Source: Paraglaciecola marina (GTDB lineage Bacteria; Pseudomonadota; Gammaproteobacteria; Enterobacterales; Alteromonadaceae). From it: a stretch of 64,000 nt of DNA. The DNA lies in the NCBI RefSeq assembly GCF_004360155.1, contig NZ_SAIS01000001.1, positions 681,055 through 745,054 of the forward strand. Direction: 5' to 3'. This document shows positions 46,459 through 54,112 of the stretch, in pieces (the first letter of the stretch is position 1; every line of letters begins with the position of its first letter). The notes beneath the pieces were generated by a model, which was given only the letters and a program-made list of their open reading frames with translations, searched no databases and had not been told where the DNA came from. The position numbers and the translations under genes were made by a program.

Positions 46459-49400
46459 ATGCAAAACATCACAGATAACTACCCAAGTTTACACAACTTT
46501 AGGCAAGCCGTACGTCAACACGTTGTGACAGAAGAAGAGCAAAGTGTAGAAAACTTGCTCCAACACAACCCACTAAGTGCAGACGCCCAAAGTCGAGTAG
46601 AACAGAGTGCCTTAAAGTTTGTTGAAGAATGCCGTGCTAACCCAGATAAACAAGGCTTGTTTGATGTGTTTTTGCAGGAATATAGTTTATCTAGCCAAGA
46701 GGGCGTAGTACTGATGTGCCTTGCAGAAGCATTACTGCGGGTTCCTGATAGCTTTACTGTGGATAAATTAATAGCAGAAAAAATTCACATGGGTGAATGG
46801 GATAATCATATTGGACATTCATCAGAGTTTTTGGTGAATGCTGCCAGTACAGGTTTGGCCCTCACACGCAAAATCTTAAATAAAAGTCACGATAAGTCTG
46901 GTGAATCTAGTAACTGGCTTCGTAAATTTATGGCTCGTGTTGGCGAGCCTGTAGTTCGCCGTGCAACGCTAGAAGCGATGAAGTTTATGGGGCAACAATA
47001 TGTCTTAGGTAGAGATATAGATGAGGCCGCGAAAAGAGGCCATAAAGGTAATCCTAAAGGCACACGCTTTTCTTTTGATATGTTGGGTGAAGGGGCACGA
47101 ACCTACGAAGACGGTGAAAAATATTTTCAGTCTTACTTACATGCCATTGAGAGTATTGGTAAAAAGAATAAAGAAACAGATATTTATGCTGCGGATGGGA
47201 TATCCGTAAAATTAAGTGCATTACACCCTAGGTATGAATTTAGTCATCAGGAGTTAGTACTCGAAGAATTATTACCGAGTGTTTTACAGCTTGCAATACG
47301 GGCTAAAGAGTTAGGCATAGGCTTGACTATAGATGCTGAAGAAGCTGCTCGCTTAGACATTGAATTAGATATCTTTCAAGCCTTAGCGTTTGCCCCAGAA
47401 TTAAAGGGCTGGGACGGTCTAGGTTTTGTGCTACAAGCCTATCAAAAACGTGCCCTTTATGTAGTAGATTGGTTGGTTGAACTTGCTAAATTATCAAACA
47501 AAAAACTAATGGTCAGACTCGTTAAGGGGGCGTATTGGGACGCTGAAATAAAACACGCCCAAGAAATGGGGTTTGATGAATTCCCTGTGTTTACCCGTAA
47601 AGTGAATACCGATTTAAGTTACCAAGTCTGTGCCGGTAAGTTATTAGCCAATAAAGAAAATATTTACCCGCAATTTGCGACACACAATGCCTATACCATG
47701 ACGTTGATTATGCAGTTGGCTGGCACCAAGGGCATGGGGACCTTTGAGTTTCAACGTTTACATGGCATGGGTGAACTACTCTATTCTCAAGTGAGCAAGT
47801 CAACGGGCATTGAGCTGCCGCTGCGTGTATATGCCCCTGTTGGAGTACATAAAGACTTACTGCCTTATTTGGTGCGGCGATTATTAGAAAATGGAGCAAA
47901 CGGCTCGTTTGTTAATCAGTTCTTAGACGGTAAAGTACCTGCTCAAAACTTAGTACAAGGAGTTGAAGAAGTTATTGAGAATATGCCTGGTAATAGAAAT
48001 ACCCAGATTCCTGTTTCTAAAGATTTGTTTGTTGACCATGGTGAGCAAAGGGACAACTCGACAGGTCTTGATTTAGACGACCCATTGGTATTCTCTGAGT
48101 TACAAAAACATGTGGATACGGTTTTAGAGCAGTCTTGGACCGCTGGCCCTATAGTTAATGGAATAAAAAGAACAGACCCTAGCTACGAGATATACTCACC
48201 AGCAAATGCCTCTTTAAAAGTAGGGCAGTGCACTGACGCCACCCCAGACGATGTATCCAATGCATTACAAAGTGCAGCTAAAGCCCAAGTAGCGTGGCAG
48301 CAGCTAAGTGTTGATGCAAGAGCTGACACCTTAGAGAAAACCGCTGATTTATTAGAGCGATACACCCATACATTAACCTCATTAATTAGCTATGAAGCCG
48401 GCCGAACCTTAGGTGATGGTATATCTGAAGTCCGCGAAGCAGTAGACTTTTGCCGATACTACGCATTACAAGCAAGGATATTAAAATCTGAGTTTGGTAG
48501 CAATACTGGCTTAGACGAAGGCAAAGGCGTATTTGTATGTATTAGCCCTTGGAACTTCCCACTGGCAATCTTTGTGGGCCAAGTGGTGGCAGCATTAGTT
48601 ACAGGTAATAGTGTAATAGCCAAGCCAGCAGAACAAACTCCATTAGTGGCAACCTATGCCATAGAGTTAATGCACCAAGCAGGTGTGCCCGTTGAAGCTT
48701 TACAGCTTTTAACTGGCACAGGCGCTGATATCGGACCGCAACTTTTAACTAGCCCATTAGTGGCAGGCGTAGCTTTTACAGGCTCTACCGAAACGGCAAA
48801 ACGTATTCAAGGTGACTTAGTTAAACGAGGCACCAGCATGCCGCCGTTTATTGCAGAAACCGGTGGCCAAAATGTCATGATAGTTGACTCAACGGCCTTG
48901 CCTGAACAAGTAGTCGACAGTGTTATTCAATCCGCCTTTTTAAGTGCTGGGCAACGTTGTTCCGCTTTGCGAGTGTTGTATTTACAAGAAGACATTGCAG
49001 ACAAGATGTTAAGTATGTTGCAAGGTGCCATTGATACCTTAAAAGTCGGCTACCCTTGGAAGCTCAGCAGTGACCTAGGCCCGGTTATCGACAGCAAAGC
49101 CCAGCAAACCCTGCAAGCTCACACCGTAAAAATGCTAAAGGAAGCTAGCTTAATCACCAAAGGCTCGTTAACAGAAGAGTGTGAAAACGGCGCATTTATC
49201 GAACCTCAAGTGTATGAAATACAGCATATTAATCAGCTTGAGCGAGAGGTGTTTGGGCCGATACTCCATGTTATTCGTTATAAAGCTGCCAATATCAAAC
49301 AAGTGATCAAAGACGTAAATGATACAGGTTACGGCTTAACCCTTGGTGTGCATAGCCGTATTAAGCAGTTTGCTGATGAGGTATTCGAGCAAACTAAAGT

Positions 49401-50265
49401 GGGTAACACTTATATCAACCGTAATATTGTGGGTGCTGTGGTGGGCGTAAACCCATTTGGTGGCCATGGTTTATCAGGCACTGGGTTTAAAGCTGGTGGG
49501 CCCCATTACCTACTACGCTTTAGCGAGTTATGGCAAAGTGTTGAGATTGGCGATAAGCAATTATTACCAGAGGGTGCCTCACTAGCGCTACCTGAAACTT
49601 GCGAAACATTTATAATTAAGGCCAAAGGCTTACAGCATGCATGGGATCAAACACCAGTAGCAAACAGATGCGATGTGCTGAAAAAAGCCTTAGATGTGTT
49701 AGAAGCAAATCACCAACTTGATAAGGCCAATTTTGCCCTAAGTCAAAATAGACTAAACCAAGCCAATAACTTGTTTAGTGAAATAACCGAGTTACCAGGC
49801 CCAACCGGTGAAACCAATGAGCTTAGCCTTCACGCTAGAGGCGTGGCCTTGGTGATTGCAAATACCGAGTCCTTAACTAATGGCCATACAATACTACAAT
49901 TTATCAGTGCATTGGCTGCGGGAAATGCTGTGGTTGTTATTGGTAGTGATAATGCTAGTCAGCAACTTGTCTCCAGCATAGCGGGGGTGTTTCAAAATCA
50001 TATTCCTACTGGGTTAGTGCATATTGCCAATGATTTTGAAGACCTAGGCAAGTGGTTGCTTCATGACAAAATTGCGCTAGTTGCGTGCCATGATACTAAC
50101 GGTCTTTGGGCTGTGTTGACACAAAGAGCAGGGGCCATTGTACCTGTGGTAAATCATATCCAAAGTCAGTTTGCGTTATTGCCCTATGCCATAGAGAAAA
50201 CCAAAACTAACAATATTGTGGCAACAGGTGGTAACGCCATGTTGCTGAACTTAAAAGAAAGTTAA
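46459..50265 (+). CDS. putA: Bifunctional proline dehydrogenase/P5C dehydrogenase PutA
   Basis: A 1268-residue enzyme that oxidises proline to glutamate. The FAD-dependent proline dehydrogenase barrel covers about residues 180-480 (VRLVKGAYWDAEIKHAQ). The aldehyde-dehydrogenase domain lies at about 560-1020, with catalytic Glu800 (AETGGQN) and Cys834 (GQRCSALR). A further C-terminal ALDH-like domain extends to the end. Unlike E. coli PutA (1320) it lacks the N-terminal ribbon-helix-helix DNA-binding domain, so it cannot repress itself. That task probably falls to the Lrp-type gene that starts one base after its stop. Confidence 0.97.
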   Translation: MQNITDNYPSLHNFRQAVRQHVVTEEEQSVENLLQHNPLSADAQSRVEQSALKFVEECRANPDKQGLFDVFLQEYSLSSQEGVVLMCLAEALLRVPDSFTVDKLIAEKIHMGEWDNHIGHSSEFLVNAASTGLALTRKILNKSHDKSGESSNWLRKFMARVGEPVVRRATLEAMKFMGQQYVLGRDIDEAAKRGHKGNPKGTRFSFDMLGEGARTYEDGEKYFQSYLHAIESIGKKNKETDIYAADGISVKLSALHPRYEFSHQELVLEELLPSVLQLAIRAKELGIGLTIDAEEAARLDIELDIFQALAFAPELKGWDGLGFVLQAYQKRALYVVDWLVELAKLSNKKLMVRLVKGAYWDAEIKHAQEMGFDEFPVFTRKVNTDLSYQVCAGKLLANKENIYPQFATHNAYTMTLIMQLAGTKGMGTFEFQRLHGMGELLYSQVSKSTGIELPLRVYAPVGVHKDLLPYLVRRLLENGANGSFVNQFLDGKVPAQNLVQGVEEVIENMPGNRNTQIPVSKDLFVDHGEQRDNSTGLDLDDPLVFSELQKHVDTVLEQSWTAGPIVNGIKRTDPSYEIYSPANASLKVGQCTDATPDDVSNALQSAAKAQVAWQQLSVDARADTLEKTADLLERYTHTLTSLISYEAGRTLGDGISEVREAVDFCRYYALQARILKSEFGSNTGLDEGKGVFVCISPWNFPLAIFVGQVVAALVTGNSVIAKPAEQTPLVATYAIELMHQAGVPVEALQLLTGTGADIGPQLLTSPLVAGVAFTGSTETAKRIQGDLVKRGTSMPPFIAETGGQNVMIVDSTALPEQVVDSVIQSAFLSAGQRCSALRVLYLQEDIADKMLSMLQGAIDTLKVGYPWKLSSDLGPVIDSKAQQTLQAHTVKMLKEASLITKGSLTEECENGAFIEPQVYEIQHINQLEREVFGPILHVIRYKAANIKQVIKDVNDTGYGLTLGVHSRIKQFADEVFEQTKVGNTYINRNIVGAVVGVNPFGGHGLSGTGFKAGGPHYLLRFSELWQSVEIGDKQLLPEGASLALPETCETFIIKAKGLQHAWDQTPVANRCDVLKKALDVLEANHQLDKANFALSQNRLNQANNLFSEITELPGPTGETNELSLHARGVALVIANTESLTNGHTILQFISALAAGNAVVVIGSDNASQQLVSSIAGVFQNHIPTGLVHIANDFEDLGKWLLHDKIALVACHDTNGLWAVLTQRAGAIVPVVNHIQSQFALLPYAIEKTKTNNIVATGGNAMLLNLKES

Positions 50266-50266
50266 C

Positions 50267-50749
50267 ATGAAAAAATACTCAACTGAGCTTGATCGCATCG
50301 ACCATAAAATACTTGATATGTTACAAAGTAACTGCCGTATATCAAATGTGGAACTTGCTAATCAAGTAAACCTAAGCCCGACGCCTTGTTTAGAAAGAGT
50401 GAAGCGCTTAGAAAAAAACGGCTACATAGATAAATATGTAGCCCATCTAAACGCTAAAAAGTTGAACGCCAAACTAACAGCCTATATGCAAGTGTCGGTA
50501 GAAAACTCCAGCACCCAAGCATTAAATCAGTTTAACCAGCAAGTTAGGAAGTTAGACGAAGTAATAGAATGCTCATTGGTAGCAGGGGGCTTTGACTATC
50601 TGCTTAAAATACGAGTTCAAGATATGGACGCTTACCGGAAATTTTTAGGGGGAAAATTTGCTGATATCAAAGGCGTAACTCAGACCTTTACTTATGTCGT
50701 AATGGAAGAGATAAAATCCACCCACATCGTACCTGTTGAGACTAAATAG
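50267..50749 (+). CDS. Lrp/AsnC-family regulator of putA
   Basis: A 160-residue feast/famine regulator. The N-terminal helix-turn-helix (LDRIDHKILDMLQSNCRISNVELANQVNLSPTPCLERVKRL spans residues 8-48) is followed by a RAM effector domain (LDEVIECSLVAGGFDYLLKIRVQD). It closely resembles Lrp/PutR-type proteins that sense amino acids. It starts one base after the putA stop, so it is co-expressed with putA and is likely its proline- or leucine-responsive regulator. Confidence 0.9.
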   Translation: MKKYSTELDRIDHKILDMLQSNCRISNVELANQVNLSPTPCLERVKRLEKNGYIDKYVAHLNAKKLNAKLTAYMQVSVENSSTQALNQFNQQVRKLDEVIECSLVAGGFDYLLKIRVQDMDAYRKFLGGKFADIKGVTQTFTYVVMEEIKSTHIVPVETK

Positions 50750-50781
50750 CTGGTTAAGATTTTACGAGGTAAAGGTTAACG

Positions 50782-51006
50782 TTACAGCCTAGATAAAGGG
50801 CTCATTACTGAGTTGCCGCCATGTTGTAATATATGCGTATATATTTGAGTGGTACGCAAGTCGGCATGGCCTAATTGGTCTTGTACCGTACGTATGTCTG
50901 CCCTTGATTGGAGTAGGTGGGTGGCAAAGCTATGGCGTAAAACGTGGGGTGTAACGGTTTTATGTATGTTAGCTTTTTTGGCGGCATTTCGTACTGTTAT
51001 GCACAA
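50782..51006 (-). pseudogene. C-terminal remnant of an integron-type tyrosine integrase
   Basis: About 74 codons of a tyrosine recombinase survive: [16 protein letters not shown] (catalytic His and Arg), [20 protein letters not shown] (His and nucleophile Tyr), then the tail [12 protein letters not shown]. The tail is characteristic of integron integrases rather than XerC/D. The N-terminal two-thirds, with the first catalytic Arg, are missing. The reading frame breaks where IS3 sequence begins just upstream, so the gene was cut by an insertion or deletion. No attC repeats are seen nearby. Confidence 0.75.
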
Positions 51007-51011
51007 CTTAT

Positions 51012-51350
51012 TTAGGACACTTTTATTAAGGAACTTTGCTCATATTCTACTGTCGACAGATCACCATTAGCCGTATGAAGCCTATCTAAGTTGTAATAGC
51101 GCATATACGTTGTCACATCATTTCTCATATGCTCACGAGTTGGCTGTGGCACTTTCAATAGTCAATCATGTTTTAAGCTACCAAAGAACCGTTCAACAAC
51201 GGCATTATCCCAACACGTACCCACATCCCCTATGCTTGCTCTCACTCCATAGCCAGCTAGCAACTTGCGATAGTGTTTACTGGTATATTGAGAGCCTCTA
51301 TCGCTGTGAAACATCAAGCCTTTTGGCGGCTGCCGCAAGTACTAAGCTTT
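51012..51350 (-). pseudogene. IS3-family transposase (OrfB) C-terminal fragment
   Basis: Reverse-strand translation gives GLMFHSDRGSQYTS, GDVGTCWDNAVVERFFGSLKHD, an in-frame TGA at 51162-51164 in place of a tryptophan, then LLKVPQPTREHMRNDVTTYM and a terminal SSLIKVS before TAA at 51012. This is the end of the DDE domain of an IS3-group transposase, with the second Asp and catalytic Glu. Just upstream (51321-51350) the similarity continues as ESLVLAAAA in another frame, so there is also a frameshift. The element's 5' end is missing; it is dead. Confidence 0.85.
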
Positions 51351-51687
51351 CATCATTTCCTTACTGTTTTATGCCTTGAGTAGGATTCGTTTTTATGAGG
51401 TTGTTTGTCACTGTAGATAAGTTGATTGGGAGATATCCTAGCAAAACACTCATTGAATTTTTTGCCAATTAAGATTAATTTAACTAGTGAAGTTTATAAA
51501 TATATATTTTAAAATCAAAGTATTACGGGGCTTTTAGTTACTTGATAAGTCGTAGAGGTTATGACCGTTTTGTTCTAGTCTTTTATTGGTTAGTAATAGA
51601 TTCATGTCATAGATTAGCGTTAAGGTTAATATTTAAAATGATACAAAAAAACAATAACCATGCGCTAGAGCAGGAGATTTTTTCGTC
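51351..51687. other. Gene-poor stretch after IS remnant
   Basis: 337 bp without a convincing gene. On the minus strand about 36 codons (51359-51468, reading ..CFARISPNQLIYSDKQPH..) are open but I do not recognise them; they may be further mobile-element debris. The right half is AT-rich and contains the promoter of the cupin gene. Confidence 0.4.
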
Positions 51688-52719
51688 GTGACCATCCATT
51701 CCACAGGCATACTTGATAGCTTGCCCCATTTGCCAGAAAAAAAGCTCGACGAGTCAGGTAACCTTGCGGCTGCTGACTTTACCTCTCCAATGCCCTTTAT
51801 TGTGCGCGGTATGGTTCGTGACTGGCCTGTAGTTAAGGCTGCGCAACAATCTTCGGATGCGCTGCGCTCATATTTGCTTGGCTACTATAGTCAGAAGCCT
51901 GTGATGGTATCGAGCGGACCACCTGAAATTGGTGGGCGGGTCTTTTACAAAGACGATATGTCCTTAAATATTAAGATGCTAAAGTCTGATTTACGAGAAG
52001 TATTCTCTAAAATTGCAGAGTCTGAAGACGATCTAGAGCAACTGTGTCTTTACGTGGCTGCCGCAAATGTAGATACCTATTTCCCAGGTTTGCTTAAAGA
52101 TAACCCAATCAATCTTGGCGGACATAAAGCTAATGGTTGGGCATGGATGGGCACACGGACTCAAATCGCACCGCACAATGATTCTACTTATAACCTTGCC
52201 TGTGTGGTGGGCGGTCGTAGACGATTCGTTGTGTTTCCACCAGACCAATTTCGAAACTTATATTTAGGCCCAATTGACAATACACCCGCAGGGCGAACCA
52301 TATCTATGGTGGATGCTAGAAACCCTGATTTCGAGAAATTCCCCCGTTTTAAACAAGCTTTAGAGGTTGCTCAAGTAGCTGATCTTGAACCGGGAGATGC
52401 CATCTATATGCCGCCGCTTTGGTGGCATCATGTGGATGGCTTAGAGCCATTCAATATGTTGTTGAATTTTTGGTGGCGGGTTTCGCCGAAACACATTGGT
52501 TTACCAGCTCCAGCCCTTGACCATGCCATTCTTTCAATTCGTGACTTATCCCAAAGCGAAAAGAAGTACTGGCGTGATATGTTCGATTACTACGTGTTTG
52601 ACGCGAATGAAGACAGCATTGCGCACATACCTAAAGATAAGCGTGGCCTTTTAGGCCCTATTACTCCGCAAATAGTGCAAACTATACGCGCTAAGTTAAA
52701 AGGCTATTTTCAGCGGTAG
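51688..52719 (+). CDS. Cupin-like (JmjC/cupin_8) oxygenase-type protein
   Basis: A 343-residue protein of the cupin_8/JmjC fold. The likely Fe(II) ligands are His163 and Asp165 (APHNDSTYN) and His247 or His248 (PLWWHHVDGL), with a co-substrate-binding GGRRRFVVFPP between them. Families like this are 2-oxoglutarate-dependent hydroxylases; in Alteromonadales and Caulobacterales they sit near TonB receptors and flavin halogenases, but neither is present here. The start is GTG at 51688 with AGGAG about 11 bases upstream. The substrate is unknown. Confidence 0.8.
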   Translation: MTIHSTGILDSLPHLPEKKLDESGNLAAADFTSPMPFIVRGMVRDWPVVKAAQQSSDALRSYLLGYYSQKPVMVSSGPPEIGGRVFYKDDMSLNIKMLKSDLREVFSKIAESEDDLEQLCLYVAAANVDTYFPGLLKDNPINLGGHKANGWAWMGTRTQIAPHNDSTYNLACVVGGRRRFVVFPPDQFRNLYLGPIDNTPAGRTISMVDARNPDFEKFPRFKQALEVAQVADLEPGDAIYMPPLWWHHVDGLEPFNMLLNFWWRVSPKHIGLPAPALDHAILSIRDLSQSEKKYWRDMFDYYVFDANEDSIAHIPKDKRGLLGPITPQIVQTIRAKLKGYFQR

Positions 52720-52795
52720 TAACCTTAATGATAAATGGGTTGATTCATTAAGATTATTGAGCACTACTGTTACGTAAAACAGGCTAGTTAACACT

Positions 52796-53150
52796 CACAG
52801 GGTAAGAAAGTATTCTGTTACTATCTCATAAAGTTCTAGCCTGTGTTCTGCCATTTCTTCTAATGTCAGGCCTTCAAGAGAGTGAGGGTGCCTAAGCTAA
52901 GCTGCAATTTCGTGTACATAATAGTCAGGGATACGGTCTACTTCACGGTGTGTAGGTTTGTAAAATGGCACAGCCACTCGAATGCCTTCTGGGATGTTTA
53001 AGCGGCTTTTTCTTGCATATTTTTAATAATGGCTTCAATTGAGCGACCAGTGTCAAATACATCGTCGACGATAAGTAGTTTGTCAGAATGCTGAACCTTT
53101 TTAATTAAATAATTAAGGTCGTGTACTTTTACTTCAGATGATTTTATATC
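52796..53150 (-). pseudogene. Truncated, decayed copy of the phosphoribosyltransferase gene at 57304
   Basis: About 355 bp closely match the 3' two-thirds of the intact gene at 57304-57873, in the same orientation. The PRPP-binding LLIVDDVFDTGRS and VKVHDLNYLIKKVQ survive. It lacks the 5' third, has a one-base deletion after IIKNMQEK that shifts the frame, and has a TAG where the intact copy encodes the Trp of AAWLKYP. It is a duplicate that has lost function. Confidence 0.9.
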
Positions 53151-53199
53151 GATACAGCACCTACATAATAGGATGTCATTGATTACTTTAATTACATGA

Positions 53200-53733
53200 C
53201 TATAGAGAGAAGTATGATTTCACTTCTTCTATAAAATCGCTCCATATTGGGTTTGGTTTCCAGACAGACTCCATTTCTGCTCGTGCTTTATTTTCATCGA
53301 CATTTAATTGGGTGATTTTATACAAATAAGTGAATACCGCACCTCGCCAATTGAGTTTGCAATGAGTAAGAGTGACATTGTCATTGTCTAAATTAAGATT
53401 CATTGCGGTAATGTATTCTAGAAAGTTATTGATAGTAGGGTTCTGCCATTCTACTTGGATATTTAAATAATTTAGATCTAACTCATCAAGTAGCGCAATC
53501 TCTTCATGTCTGTTACCAGGTATTAGATCAATAACGTGGCTGACTCCAAGTTTTTTAAAAGCCTTGAACTCTTTATCGGAAGGTAAGCCTGAACTTATCA
53601 TGTTCATTAAGTTGACCTTAATGTTAGTCACATCTTTAAGTGATTCTGGAATGGTGATTGAATTATTTGTGCTATTAGTAGCCAATAAACCGGTGCTAAA
53701 TAGGCTGAGCCAGGTTAAAACGAGAAATTTCAT
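53200..53733 (-). CDS. Exported tyrosine-phosphatase-like (DUF442-type) protein
   Basis: A 177-residue protein with a signal peptide (residues 1-18, FLVLTWLSLFSTGLLA). Its domain resembles the DUF442/beta-lactamase-hydrolase-like phosphatase group: SSGLPSDKEFKAFKKLGVSHVIDLIP, then the P-loop-like HCKLNWRGA. The cysteine and arginine of the phosphatase signature are present, but the usual glycine of CxxGxR is replaced, so activity is uncertain. AAGGA precedes the ATG. It lies downstream of the large GGDEF gene on the same strand, 380 bp away. Confidence 0.65.
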   Translation of the reverse strand: MKFLVLTWLSLFSTGLLATNSTNNSITIPESLKDVTNIKVNLMNMISSGLPSDKEFKAFKKLGVSHVIDLIPGNRHEEIALLDELDLNYLNIQVEWQNPTINNFLEYITAMNLNLDNDNVTLTHCKLNWRGAVFTYLYKITQLNVDENKARAEMESVWKPNPIWSDFIEEVKSYFSL

Positions 53734-54112
53734 TTACATTTTTCCTTTCCAATAAATGCGATTTTAAGAATATAACTAAAGTTAGTTATGGTTTTTTATA
53801 TCCTCGATATCAGCGTTTAGCAATATTTAATATTAATACTTAATAAAACGAAATTGTGTAACGAAAAGGAATATGTAGGGCAGGTTCATTGAAAAATATA
53901 AATTACTTTAGCTTCTTGGTGATGTTTTGAGGGGCACTTAACCAATTTTGACATTTTTCTAAACATTAAAATTTCCGGCGAAATCTCTTTATCTTTTATA
54001 TCTATCGACGCTTCACGAAGTGAAACCAGGGGTTATTATCAGGCTATAGCTATTAATCAGCCAATCACTCAATATCGTGGGTGTTTCGGGATTAAGGTTT
54101 AATGTAGAGTTT
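53734..54112. other. Intergenic region
   Basis: 379 bp with no gene on either strand. It contains one small palindrome (TTCAC-GAA-GTGAA near 54012) that could be part of a terminator for the GGDEF gene. Nothing else stands out. Confidence 0.45.

Noticed and set aside
50750..51690. attC or attI sites near the integrase remnant
   Set aside because: I looked for imperfect inverted repeats with core sites and saw none; only the integrase end survives.
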